Source of the DNA: Cepaea nemoralis
Taxonomy: Eukaryota > Mollusca > Gastropoda > Stylommatophora > Helicidae
Assembly: GCA_014155875.1 (NCBI GenBank)
Contig: JACEFZ010012615.1
Location: 62,001 to 126,000, forward strand
DNA: 64,000 nucleotides
Direction: 5' to 3'
The translations under genes and the position numbers were made by a program. Within the stretch, counting starts at the first letter, position 1. Every line of letters starts with the position of its first letter. Below the pieces are notes generated by a model that worked only from the letters and a program-made list of their open reading frames with translations, ran no database searches and was not told the DNA's origin. Below are positions 9,605 to 20,509 of the stretch, piece by piece.

Positions 9605-10818
9605 TAGTTGACAGCCAGTCAGGATTTCGGCCAAAATATTCTTGCCATACGGCACTAACAAACATGATAGAAAACTGGCATCAAAATATTAACAACAATA
9701 CTCTATGTGGAGCGGTGTTTATAGACTTTAGGAGAGCATTCGATATGATAGATCATACTATTCTAATTAAAAAACTAGAAACAATGAAAGTAAGTTTTAA
9801 TATAGTGACATTAATAAAATCATTCTTATTAGACAGAAAGCAAGTAGTATCACACAATAAAGTTTTATCTCAAGCCATTACCATTAATATTGGAGTACCT
9901 CAGGGGTCTATTCTTGGCCCTCTATTATTTGCCATTTATATAAATGATCTTCCATTAACTCTGTCGTCGTCCTGCGATCTATTTGCTGATGACTGCACAG
10001 TATATACAAACGCTGTTGATCGTAATGTGCTAGAATTATCCTTGCAACAGGAAATAAATAGTGTAGTTAACTGGAGTCATGCAAACCGCATGCAAATTAA
10101 CATTACTAAAACAAAGTCTATGTTAATAGGAACCAGGCTAAGACTTCACACTCTAAACTCGCAGAGAACTCTTCAGCTGCACATTGGCAGCACGCCTGTA
10201 GAAAGTGTCACCGAGCACAAGACACTGGATGTTATCATAGATCAAAATCTAACTTTTAACTCACATGTTCATGCTCTAGTTAAACAAATAGCCAAAAAAG
10301 TATACCAACTTGCCAAAATTAAAAATTTCCTTGACGAAAACACAAGAAAGATATTCTATACTTCTCATATACAAACACATATTGATTACTGCTCCACAGT
10401 CTGGGATGGATGCTCCAAATCAATAACAAAACGCCTATATTCACTCCAGAAAAGGGCAGTGCGTTTAATTAATGGTGAAAAGCTTACCGACAATTCTAAC
10501 CTATATAAACGTCTCCGGTTACTGCCACTCCACAAGCGCCTGCTTTTTAATAAGACCAAACTAATTCACAAAATCCTATTTCAAAATGCTCCAAGCTACC
10601 TTTGGCCATTGTTTAAATATAACGCTAGACATAGCGAACGACTAAATATACTTCATGTCCCTAAACCTAGGATAGACTTATATAAAACAAGCTTAGCATA
10701 CTCTGCCGCTCAGTTGTGGAACAATCTTCCACAAGAAATCAAAGACACCACCAATCATGATACATACATTCGCAACCTGTTTGAACACTACCTTAGTACA
10801 GACTACATGCCCCCATAA
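9595..10818 (+). CDS. CR1/Jockey-like LINE ORF2, RT C-terminal part, open frame
   Basis: An uninterrupted 407-codon frame holds most of a non-LTR reverse transcriptase. In order: SQSGFRPKYSCHTAL (residues 7-21), FIDFRRAFDMIDH with the first catalytic Asp (42-54), GVPQGSILGPLLF (100-112), the FADD active site (130-133), then the thumb and a C-terminal HIDYCSTVWDG / LQKRAVRLI region (about 260-290) typical of CR1/Jockey elements. The N-terminal endonuclease and RT fingers are missing because the insertion is 5'-truncated at a SINE-A junction near 9604. The first Met is therefore not a real start. No stop interrupts the frame, so this is among the younger copies here. It cannot move by itself without the endonuclease. 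Confidence 0.85.
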   Translation: MFKIVDSQSGFRPKYSCHTALTNMIENWHQNINNNTLCGAVFIDFRRAFDMIDHTILIKKLETMKVSFNIVTLIKSFLLDRKQVVSHNKVLSQAITINIGVPQGSILGPLLFAIYINDLPLTLSSSCDLFADDCTVYTNAVDRNVLELSLQQEINSVVNWSHANRMQINITKTKSMLIGTRLRLHTLNSQRTLQLHIGSTPVESVTEHKTLDVIIDQNLTFNSHVHALVKQIAKKVYQLAKIKNFLDENTRKIFYTSHIQTHIDYCSTVWDGCSKSITKRLYSLQKRAVRLINGEKLTDNSNLYKRLRLLPLHKRLLFNKTKLIHKILFQNAPSYLWPLFKYNARHSERLNILHVPKPRIDLYKTSLAYSAAQLWNNLPQEIKDTTNHDTYIRNLFEHYLSTDYMPP

Positions 10819-11116
10819 CAAATAACACAAAAAAGACAATAATGGTAACTTATCTCAAACGACAACTAGCCAAAAAACATTCCCTTATGTATGGCACGTT
10901 ACACCCTCCTTAGGTATTTATAATGCCCATGTTAAACACTGCCTCAGTGAGTCATTTGTTATTGATTATTTTTCATGCGTTTTAATGTTCTTTTGTTGTC
11001 AAAAGTTGCTTCATAAGTGATGTTGAATGAAAGAATGTATGAGAGGAAATAGAGAAGAAGGGCAGAATGTCAGACGGGCCTGCGTGCCCAATTCTTAACC
11101 CTTTGAAAATAAAGAC

Positions 11117-11141
<25 letters not shown>
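10819..11141 (+). mobile_element. 3' UTR and (ATT)n tail of the CR1-like LINE
   Basis: The UTR ends TTAACCCTTTGAAAATAAAG and a (TTA)n tail at 11118-11141. The same end is found in antisense at 43330-43630, where the tail is a different microsatellite. An (AT)n run follows at 11142-11157. Confidence 0.8.
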
Positions 11142-11158
<17 letters not shown>

Positions 11159-11263
11159 CTCAAGGTATGAAAATGGGTCCTTTAATTTGCTTATACATCA
11201 TCATCGTCATTATCAGAATGTAGCAGGTTCTTTGCAGAAAGTGACTTTCATTCGTCATCATCT

Positions 11264-11345
11264 TGTGCCATGGCGGTAAGCGTGGACGGTCATGTTTTGC
11301 CATTTCACTCGATCACCAGATTCGTGGATCAGCTTAGTGAGACTT
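11264..11345 (-). mobile_element. LINE-A 3' end fragment
   Basis: In antisense the segment reads the LINE-A C-terminus (SDRVKWQNMTVHAYRHG-like). It is about 80 bp and diverged. Confidence 0.55.
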
Positions 11346-11528
11346 TCATTACTGCCCGCCAAAAAGATCTTCGACCCGTTGCCCCTTGTGCAATGTGTCA
11401 CCAATGTCCTGTATACATCTTCGTGATGATCGAACGCTTCCTCTTATTCCAGGAACCACGCTTGTCTTCCCTGGCCCATTGCAACTACTGTGACCTTTAA
11501 CATGGCAAAGTTTGTCATTTTCCGACAC

Positions 11529-11690
11529 ATCACTAACTCACTCACTCACTCACTCACTCACTCACTCACTCACTCACCCACTCACTCACTCACTCACTCA
11601 CTCACTCACTCACTCACTCACTCACTCACTTTCACTCACTCACTCACTCACCCACCCACCCACCCCCCTACCCACTCACTCACTCAATAT
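11529..11690. repeat. (CACT)n tetranucleotide array
   Basis: About 160 bp of CACT repeats, drifting into CACC and then CTAT/CT-rich sequence to about 11720. Confidence 0.95.
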
Positions 11691-11729
11691 CTCTCTATCT
11701 ATCTATCTCTTTCTCTCTCGTTACATATA

Positions 11730-12834
11730 TACACACACACAACACTCGGATGTGACATTTGCAGTGTCACAATACCCCGACACACCGAGTCGAGGTCTCG
11801 AAATCAGCTCCGGGAGATTTGGAAGCTGACCTTCTTGCGTTGATGTCGATTGTATGAGAAGTCGGCCGTTCAGAAGGCAATTCCGAACTAATGTACTACA
11901 AGTGCCTAGTAAATCACAAACGGCACGAAAATGCTGAGGTTGAATGCAAAGTCCTGTAAATTACTTGCAACTAACTTTTTTAAAACCGTAGATTAAGACA
12001 TTCACGCTACCAACTTTAAAGGTTGCTAAAGGCTGAGGATGAGTTCAAGGCCAACTGCTTGTGGAAATCAAGGGAAAACTACCACGTTATTTATCCTGAG
12101 AATTCCACAATGACAGTTGTAAACTATACAGCAGCGGTCGAACAACACGACGGTCAAAACGGAACTGTGAAGACCACAGGGTATGAGAAGGCATGAGGCA
12201 AAAAGTCTGGCACAAGATGGAGATTCTTTACAATGGCTAATGATGAGAGCGACGTTCTGCAAATTCCTACGATATTACAAATTTATCAACAAGAAGCATT
12301 GACAGTCATATTCCTCTGGGTTTCTTAAAAAAAAAACAAGACATACTCAAGTGATATGTAGAAATGTGCCTACGGAGACAGAATCAATACAAGCATCCTA
12401 TCAGAATCCGTGGTCTCAGTTGTCATGGCTACAGCCGTTCGATAGACGGCGCTTTTTGAGCTATTGAAGCGGAAGGATAGAGAGTTCTGGAGTCGTGCTG
12501 GGTCTTAATTCTCTCCACGAGCAAACCAGGCAATATAATCCCAGGCCGCCCCTTATTACATTGTCAGCAGTGTGCGATATCTGCTATACACATTTCCTTA
12601 CGAATGTAAGTACGCTTGTTTTTTGGTAAAGAATGTACATGCATTAGTATAATAGTTGTGGTAATTATTTTATTCATTCTGTACCGAGATACTTGTCATA
12701 AGTTGATCAGTTACTAACTATATGAACAAGCTACTTTTTGTTTTCTTTAATCTTTTCCTCCCACAAATGCAATACTTTCCTCAATCTGTTCTAATTTCTA
12801 TTTTAAACGTTTCTCACTTTATTATTACTTTCAG
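11730..12834. other. unassigned intergenic DNA
   Basis: No gene recognised. Small frames only. The block 11765-11960 (GAGTCGAGGTCTCGAAAT, then GTCGGCCGTTCAGAAGGCAA, then CCTAGTAAATCACAAACGGC, then GCAAAGTCCTGTAAA) contains a diverged SINE-B-type tail and may be a decayed SINE-B. Confidence 0.4.
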
Positions 12835-12981
12835 TGAGTGAATCAACGAAGATGAGAAGTATAATCGGTAAGCTTTGATAGAACACAGTCACAAGTGACA
12901 AAATAAACGTTGCGGCTAAAGCCTTCATCAGCAAACAAACAAAGTTACACTGATACAGTTTCATTGAGCTACACTGTTACA
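12835..12981 (-). other. possible decayed Penelope-like segment
   Basis: On minus the block reads GCTGATGAAGGCTTTAGCCG followed by CAACG. This resembles the hammerhead-like motif common near Penelope-like element ends, but GCAAC replaces the needed GAAAC and I find no closing stem. No ORF supports it. Confidence 0.25.
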
Positions 12982-13236
12982 GCCGGTCTCCGTGACCAAA
13001 GGCTTGCGAACGCGGTTCGTTAGCCGTTTACCGGGCGTTCGAAACGCAGCCGCGACCGATTTGTGCAGCAGACCGTGTCGCGTTGCGTTATAACGTGTTG
13101 GTATGGGAGCCGGTCGTTCAGAAAGCAATGGCAAACTACTGAACGTAAAATTTGCCTAGTACATCAACAGCAGCTGAAAAATGCTGGTGTTGACTGCAAC
13201 GTCCTGATATGCAACTTAAAAAAAAAAAACACTGAT
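12982..13236 (+). mobile_element. SINE-B copy 1
   Basis: A tRNA-like head (CCGGTCTCCGTGACCAAAGG, then the B box GCGTTCGAAACGC) is followed by a conserved body: GGAGCCGGTCGTTCAGAAAG, CAATGGCAAACTACTGAACG, GCTGAAAAATGCTGG, and a poly-A tail at 13219-13230. Closely related copies lie at 19376, 23141, 32766 and 38775 (plus) and 61949 (minus). Confidence 0.8.
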
Positions 13237-13424
13237 ACAAATATGATGGCTACTTTCAGTCCCTTGTTCCAAGACATTTAAATAACTTTAACACTTTCTG
13301 ATACAAGCTGCTAAGATTATAGTACAACAGATGATTAGTTAAGCAAAATCTTCGAAATTATTACATATGTATTACAGCTGACTAATAGGCAATTATCTTT
13401 CGGTACTGAATCAGTTAAACAGTT

Positions 13425-13592
13425 ATTTATTTGAATAACGAAGATACAAACCATAGATTGTGCGTATATTGCCTGGTATATGTCGTTGCATCTCGTCAGG
13501 TACATACTGCAGAAGTCACACAACATAGAGTAAAATAAGTAGATACATCTTCCAAGCTGAAAAATACACATGATCGCACAGAAATATCAAAT
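13425..13592 (-). mobile_element. Penelope-like element 3' tail
   Basis: On minus it matches, in the same order, the sequence following the Penelope-like stop codon at 63810-63975: TGTGCGATCATGTGTAT, TTCAGCTTGGAAGAT, TTGTGTGACTTCTGCAGTATG, CCTGACGAGATGCA, CCAGGCAATA, GTATCTTCGTTATTC. No coding part is present here. Confidence 0.7.
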
Positions 13593-13660
13593 GCTTACCA
13601 TGGTAATTTTAAATAGACTATCATGTCTTTCTGTTTGCACAAAACTGGCCTATTTATTTA

Positions 13661-13765
<105 letters not shown>

Positions 13766-14058
13766 TTATTTTTGCGCTCGCTCAATTTGAACTCAAGTTT
13801 AGTCCATACACACTATTTATAGTAGTTATTGACTAAATTTTGCGTGTGGATTAGCTTTCCTTATTAATAGAGTCCCTCGCCAGCAGGTGAACCCACTCCG
13901 ACGTCAGAGGTACTTGTAATTTACGTCCTCAAGTCAAGGACGACAGGTCAACATTTTAGTCCAGCTGTCCGGTGTAGGAGTTGAACCGCTTACCTCGGCA
14001 TTATCACACCGGATGTTTAAGAACACTCATTTTTACACATTCAGCCATGCTGACCTGC
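13766..14058 (-). mobile_element. SINE-A, full length
   Basis: In antisense: head GGTCAGCATGGCTGAATG, a B-box-like GGTTCAACTCC, the central block GTAAATTACAAGTACCTC, and the 3' end GAGCGAGCGCAAAAAT leading into (AAT)n. This is one of the most complete copies. Confidence 0.8.
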
Positions 14059-14608
<550 letters not shown>

Positions 14609-14639
14609 CTACTCTTGTCGTCAAGCGTCGTAGGGAGGA

Positions 14640-15221
14640 ATAGTTATAGTATGTAGCGTTGGCCTGAATTAACAAAACCTGGAGGGGGAAATTAAAGTAT
14701 GACGTGAATACTTAATGTTAGCTCGCCATGAGCTTATGCATGATTTGGTTTTGGGAAAGGATCAATGTAACTGCACGCAGATTTCTCCATAACTGCCCTA
14801 GTCTCCTCCCATTGACCGCACAAGGAAGCTCTCACATAGTGCAACTACTCCGTGGCACCGGCGAGGATCCAGACGTGTGGCTACAATAATCACACCGATA
14901 CACACATTCCTGTGTATGTTTTGTTATCCTGAAATGTTTCCTTTCGCTGCAACCTATTCCATTAGCTTCTTTCGATTTCCAAATGCGGAGGGATTTTACC
15001 GAACGAACGTGTACAAGGGTTATCCGCGTTTTCCGCCTTTGTATGAGAGAGCTAGATGTGCGTGCGTTGCATGAATAACAAATTCCTCGGCAGATGACAA
15101 TCGATAAAAGCAAACCGTAAAGGACACTGTCCAAGCTAAATTTGCAAATTAGTTAAAAAAAACAAACAAAACCCAGACATAAATATTTATAGCACGTATA
15201 TTAATGATGTACCCACGTCTG
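14640..15221. other. unassigned intergenic DNA
   Basis: No gene recognised. Open frames up to 100 codons on both strands lack any recognisable motif. Confidence 0.4.
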
Positions 15222-15286
15222 GACGACTGGCTCCCATACCAACACGCTATAACACAACGCGACACTCGCCTGCCGACCCGGTGGTC
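15222..15286 (-). mobile_element. SINE-B fragment
   Basis: GGCTCCCATACCAACACGC and ACACAACGCGACAC are the antisense of the middle of SINE-B copy 1 (13062-13120). Head and tail are missing. Confidence 0.55.
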
Positions 15287-15445
15287 ACCCGGGTGGATCG
15301 AATCTTTGAAAATGGTTTGGGCTTCCAGGTCGACCAAGCCTATCATGGGTACCGGGAAGTGTCGTGGGAAGTAAAGGCGGACGGTGTGATACTGACTGTA
15401 ACACCCCTGTAGTCTCCACTGTTCTATACAAATATGAGTTGGAGC
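15286..15445. repeat. repeat X, copy 2
   Basis: CATGGGTACCGGGAAGTGTC, GTGGGAAGTAAAGG and GATACTGACTGTAACACC match the copies at 7093 and 22140. GGTGGATCGAATC near 15295 could be a degenerate B box. Confidence 0.4.
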
Positions 15446-15527
15446 AATGTGCTGAGATTCTCCTTCTGTGATTTGAGGAGACTGTGGCACTTGGCGATAT
15501 CGGTGTGCAATGACAGTGATACTTTAC

Positions 15528-15625
15528 ACGCACACACACACACACACACAACACACATGCACGCACGCACCCACCCACACATACACAAGCACGTACGCAC
15601 GCACCCACTCATTCACCAACCTACC

Positions 15626-15708
<83 letters not shown>

Positions 15709-15712
15709 CCAT
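15528..15712. repeat. (CA)n-rich microsatellite
   Basis: CA repeats with CGCACGCACC and CACCC interruptions; the purest part is 15640-15700. Confidence 0.95.
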
Positions 15713-15714
15713 AC

Positions 15715-15962
15715 ACATTTTTGATGCATTCAGAGTAAAGTGTTCTCATATGTCTGTCGTTTTCTAACATGTCAGTTTCCGACAGAATATTTCCTTTCCA
15801 TTCCTGAATAGTATTCCTCCAGTCTGTAGTTGCTCTTCTTTTAATTGGGTCTGTTGGGTCTGTTGAATACAAATAGTGCCGTAACTCAAACTCACCTTGG
15901 CCTATGACCATATTATTACAGTTCGAATCTTGACGTCGCAACACTGTAGCTTTCAATGTCAA
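15715..15962 (-). pseudogene. LINE C-terminal fragment
   Basis: The minus frame reads GEFELRHYLYSTDPTDPIKRR, DWRNTIQEWKGNILSE and HMRTLYSECIKNVY. It looks like the end of a LINE protein and runs directly into the CA array. Clade unknown. Confidence 0.4.
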
Positions 15963-16194
15963 CTTTGTCTAGTGTGTCTTCTGGGAAGTCAAGAGACGAT
16001 TCCAGTGTGGCAGGAGAAACAAACTGATGCAACCCCGCACGCCAACAGCTCAAAAGATTGATCGGCTTGCCCGGGAATGTAACCCGGCAAAGAAATGCCT
16101 CAAGAGGTCGGAAGTGTCGACCGAAAGGTGAAAATATCGCAGCTCTTCTGTAAACAGACACAGCACAATTATGTCTAAAGTAATATTCGGGGCG

Positions 16195-18966
16195 ACGCAG
16201 CAGAAGAGGAAGATCGGTTTGCTGTGAAGATAACAAGAAAGAGCCGTTTCATGTACGACATTGACCAAGAACGACCCCAGAAAGTATCTTCCAGCAAAAA
16301 CAGTATCCTAGATATAATGTTGTTGGAACACTGCTTGGACCTAAAGGAGAAACACTTAAAGCACTCCAAGATCTTACTGGTTGTAAAATGGTTTTTATGG
16401 GCAGGGGATCAATGAGAGAAAAAGAGAAGGAAGAAGAAGTGAAGGATGAAGGCGGAAAATATGCACATCTAAATGACAAACTTCATGTGTTAGTAGAGTG
16501 CTGTACAGAAATGACAGATGACTATTCCATGCTTACAGCGGCCTTGTTTGCTTGCTTTAAAAACAAAAAATTCCAAATTCGGCCTCGTTCAACCTGCTTC
16601 TTTCAGCTGTGGTTATTGTTGAGGTCCGTGGTTTTTATGGGTTTATTCACCCTGATTCTTGTCTTATGAGCTCTTACGAATAAGTCCTATCTCGGACTGG
16701 TTATATAAGCGTTTGTATCCGTGACGTCCCCTGGGAGATTGGTCGGCGGCTGTCCTTTGTTCCCGTCTCCTCTGGTGGTTTCTTTTGTTAGTGAAGGCTC
16801 CTGGCTCGTCTGGCTTGACTGGTTGCAGTCCTTAAGGACTTTTTATTTGGTCTTCTTGCCTCCTTTTTTGTGTATTGTCTGTAGAAACTTTTCGATGTTT
16901 TCATTTTCCTCTTTGCGCTTTTTTCACTTTCGATTTTGAGTTTCTGTTGCCTTTCGATTTCTTCCTCTGCGGTCAGCCATGGGATCATCTCTCCGTCTTC
17001 TATATAGTACGTGTAGCCGGGTCCGTCCTCACCGTCATAGTGTCTATCTGGGTATTCTACCGGTCTCCTGAGTTTCTTGGGCTTCTTCTTTTCTTTCTCT
17101 TCCCAGCGCCTTCTGAATTCCTGGTGCTTGAGTTCCTCCAATTTTATCGATTCTAGGCACTCCTCCAGGGTGGGTCCGAGTGGGTATTCTGTGCCGCCTT
17201 CAGAGATCCGGCGGGATAATGATTCCCTCTTGGATTTCTTGGGCGTCGTGGTTGGGCTGTTGGTCTTAGCTTGCGGCTCCGGCTCGGTCTTTTGTTGGGT
17301 TTCATCTTGCGGCTTTTCTGTGTTCTCTTGCATGGCTTCTGTTGGTTTGTTTTGGATTAATTCCATTTCGGCTTTTAGCAGTTCTCTCTCTGCTTTAATG
17401 GTTCGTAGCATTTCTTCGTTTTCCTTCTTCCTCTCGGCCATATGTTCCACTTCTTGCTTGATGTTTCGCTGGATCTCCTTTATTTCGGCAAGCAGCTTTT
17501 CATTGTCGGTGCCGGTGTTTGAAGCAGCTTGATTTGCTTCTTTAGCTCATCTATCTGGTCTTGCAGTTGAGCTTTTTCCGCTTGTGAGAGGCACGTGGCT
17601 GTCTGGCACCTCCGCATTGCGTCCTTATATGGAGTCTTTGTGGTGATGGCGAACTTTAAGACGTCTCTGTGTCTTTGGAGGTACGGACAGCCCAAGTATC
17701 TTGCTCCATGCTTGCCCAGGCAGTTGGCGCACTTTCTTTTGTTGTTGGGTGCTCGGAAGTCCGTGTCCAGCTTGGCCAGCGGACACTCCTTGAAGGCGTG
17801 GTGATCGGCGCAGTACCGGCAGATTTCCGTCTTACTGCGACATGCTGCTCTGCTGTGGCCGGCCCTCTGCCATCTTGAACATTGAGTGACTCTTGGGATG
17901 AATCTCTCTGGCTGTTGCATTTTCTTGTTGATTTATACTGTGGCCGGCATCTCGCTGCCCTCTGTCGTCACCACCGCCAAGGTTGTAGGTATCTTGGAGT
18001 AGGTGAGGAATCGCTCTGCTTTCAAGAATCGGATGTAGAGATTCTCTTCTTGTAGCTGCTTCAGGATTTGTTCATCTGTCAGCTCCGCTTGGATACGCTT
18101 GACAACCCATTTGCTTGTCGGTGAGTCGGTGTTTCCGACTCTGGTGTCTTTCTCCTCTCTCTGCTTCTCAGTAGGTTTGGCTCTTGTTTGTTGTGGGTTG
18201 TCGTCGTCCTTCCTCGTGGTAGCTTCGTTAGAGGTTGCTTGAGGTTCTTGTTGTTTGCTGCAGCTCGCAGGTAGATTCTCTCCGCTCGTCTTCTTGTCGG
18301 CTCCCACGCTGCACATCTTGGATGCCACGTGTCTTTTGGTGTTCTTGCAACGTGCCATTTTCCCCCGTATCAGATTGCTTTACTTGTTCAGGCGACTTGT
18401 CTTGTTAGAGCTCGCAGTTGCGAATGCGGCCTTGACTGAACTCCAGAAATTTATCATCCCGGAAATGAGTGAAGATTAGGGGTTATGGATCTGGTTATGA
18501 CACAGCATACGATGAAGGCTATAGGCAAGACGCATCATATTGTGTCTACGGCGGCCCTAACTCAGGCTCTGCTCCAGGTCACGATTCTTATTCAGGTTAT
18601 GACGATGGTGACAGCTGGTCAAGTGAGGGGAAAGCAGCCCCTGTCCCATCAAGAGGTTCTTCCCAAGCTCAGGCTAGATCACACCCTTATTCAGGAACAG
18701 CGTCAGACAGCTACTGACAGTTCTGCCTACTATTGTTGGGACAACGTTACAGCTAGCAGACACACTCGCAGGCTCTAACTGTGTTAGGATTGGATTAGTG
18801 TTATGCACACTTGCTATAAAATGTTCGTTCCTAAGACTGACAGATATAACTGAGGTTGGAGTGCCAATTTCGTTGACATTAAATCAAGATAGCAGATTTT
18901 AGTTGCAAACATAAGATTATGAGTACTTAGATAACATTGCATGTATGTCTTTTACAAGAAAAAAAC
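16195..18966 (+). pseudogene. KHDRBS (Sam68/SLM)-like processed pseudogene, split by a retroelement
   Basis: Exon-like sequence without introns encodes a STAR-type KH domain. About 16280-16546 reads QKQYPRYNVVGTLLGPKGET with the GPKG (GxxG) RNA-binding loop, then LKALQDLTGCKMVFMGRGSM, KYAHLNDKLHVLVE and DYSMLTAAL. The frame resumes after the retroelement at 18426-18478 as LTELQKFIIPEMSED and a stop. A shifted frame (18469-18717) then gives a Gly/Tyr/Ser-rich tail (GYGSGYDTAYDEGYRQ) like the C-terminus of KHDRBS proteins. These proteins bind AU-rich RNA and regulate splicing. Lack of introns, the frameshifts, and an A-rich end at 18959-18966 support a retrocopy. The 5' part before 16270 is frame-broken. 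The split makes it non-functional. Confidence 0.75.
16547..18425 (-). pseudogene. ORF1-only retroelement, decayed copy, 9-bp TSD
   Basis: GCGGCCTTG occurs at 16538-16546 and at 18426-18434, bounding this 1.88-kb insertion. On minus, three broken frames (18358-17933, 17920-17480, 17450-16788) cover the Gag-like ORF1 of the element at 52068-53998. Shared features are the N-terminal MCSVGAD segment, the RRM-like block LTDEQILKQLQEEN, zinc knuckles (CRYCADHHAFKEC, CANCLGKHGARYLGC) and the coiled coil. The first knuckle has lost its last Cys-containing pattern (CSRWQRAGHSRAAC). A 14-bp palindrome AGTCCTTAAGGACT (16827-16840) follows the ORF, as in the intact copy. No ORF2 lies between ORF1 and the 3' end at 16547. 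Confidence 0.85.
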
Positions 18967-18979
18967 CCACACACACACA

Positions 18980-19021
<42 letters not shown>

Positions 19022-19135
19022 CACACAGACACACACACACACTCACACACAGACACACACGCACAGACACACACACTCACATACTCACACACACATACAT
19101 ACATACATACATACATACACACACACACTCACACA

Positions 19136-19175
<40 letters not shown>

Positions 19176-19303
19176 CACACACACACACACACTCACACAC
19201 AGACACACACGCACAGACACACACACTCACATACACACACACACATACATACATACATACATACATACACACACACACTCACACACTCTCACACACACAC
19301 ACA

Positions 19304-19337
<34 letters not shown>
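18967..19337. repeat. compound (CA)n / (CATA)n microsatellite with internal duplication
   Basis: CA repeats with ACAG, ACTC and ACAT interruptions. A block of roughly 160 bp (about 19012-19140) is repeated at about 19172-19290, including the CATACATA run, so a higher-order duplication is present. Confidence 0.9.
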
Positions 19338-19338
<1 letters not shown>

Positions 19339-19375
19339 TGTAGAAAGCTACAGTAAAGTACTAAAATTCATACTA

Positions 19376-19624
19376 GCCGGTCTCCCCGGAGAAGGAGTTA
19401 ACGACGTTGTTCGTAATCCCCTTTATCCACGTGGGAAAACAGCTTCGCGATATTCGGCAGCGGATCACGCCGCGTTACTAACTTAGGGGTATGTGAGCCG
19501 GTCGTTCAGAAAGCAATGGCAAACTACTGAACGTAAAATTTGCCTAGTACATCAACAGCAGCTGAAAAATGCTGGTGCTGATTGCATGTCCTGTAAGGGA
19601 TATGCAACATTTAAAAAACAAACA
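19376..19624 (+). mobile_element. SINE-B copy 2
   Basis: Head CCGGTCTCCCCGGAGAAGG, body GAGCCGGTCGTTCAGAAAGC, CAATGGCAAACTACTGAACG, GTACATCAACAGCAGCTG, tail AAAAAACAAAC. The B-box region is weak. Confidence 0.75.
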
Positions 19625-20017
19625 TTAGCGTAAATAGACAGGAAACTGCCAGCAAAAGTATTTAACTTTTGTAGTTTTAAATTACGGTCAACGTAAACTG
19701 TCTAATTAGTTTGAATTTTAGTACTTAGTCTTTTTGCTGTAGTTTTCTACAATATATATATCTATTGTCACAGCCTCACATTATACGGTAAACCAACATA
19801 AGTTAATAGACACTAAGTTTGCTTAGAATGTTTGTTATAATCATGTGTGATGTTAAACCTCTGTGATATGCAACTCATCAGTGCGGGCTTGTTAAAACCC
19901 ACTGCGCCAACGCACTGTATACCTAAGTTCAATAAATGTTGCTATATTATATTTAACGGAGTTATTGTTGCCTGTTTGAGCCCGAGTTCAGATCCCCTAG
20001 AGATCCAACACTGTACC

Positions 20018-20114
20018 ATATATATATATATATATATATAGCTGATCCACGACTCGCTCATCGAGTGAGATGGCAAAACATGACCGCCCACGCTTACCGC
20101 ATGGCATATGATGG

Positions 20115-20146
<32 letters not shown>

Positions 20147-20215
20147 ACGTGCGTGCGTGCGTACGCGTGTGTGTATGCGTTTGTGTGTGATTGTGTGTGT
20201 GTGTGTGTGTGTTCT
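20018..20215. repeat. AT/GT arrays flanking a LINE-A tail
   Basis: (AT)n at 20018-20040 and (AT)n(GT)n at 20114-20213 lie on either side of the LINE-A 3' end; the second occupies the position of that element's tail. Confidence 0.85.
20041..20115 (+). mobile_element. LINE-A 3' end fragment
   Basis: ATCGAGTGAGATGGCAAAAC, ATGACCGCCCACGCTTACCG and CATGGCATATGATGG give the C-terminal RVRWQNMTAHAYRM tail and stop of LINE-A. Only the last 75 bp is present. Confidence 0.65.
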
Positions 20216-20239
20216 TGTAAAGGACATGCAACTAACTTA

Positions 20240-20509
20240 GCCGCTACGAGAAGGGCTGTTGTCTGAGTTCCGAAGTTAGTACAGATTTTCCTTCCCTCGA
20301 ATCGATATGTCGGGAAATTGTAAAACTGATTCAGACTATCCCCAAAATAATAGAGGCTGACCTTACAGCGGTACAGACTCTAAACAGTCGTTTAGAATTA
20401 GTGCAAACAACCACTGTATTCTTCTCCTTCGCTTCCTCCATTTATCTTAGTGAAATTAGTTTGGGGGATTGGGGGGGGGTGGTAGATGCAATTATCCTAC
20501 ACGAGCTCT
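20240..20509. other. unassigned intergenic DNA
   Basis: No gene recognised; a G-rich run lies at 20469-20483. Confidence 0.4.

Noticed and set aside
9595..10818. Complete autonomous LINE
   Set aside because: The endonuclease and N-terminal RT are missing at the SINE-A junction near 9604.
11490..11843. Leu/Thr/His/Ser-rich 117-aa frame
   Set aside because: It spans the (CACT)n array.
18937..19356. Thr/His-rich protein of 139 aa
   Set aside because: It is the translation of CA repeats.
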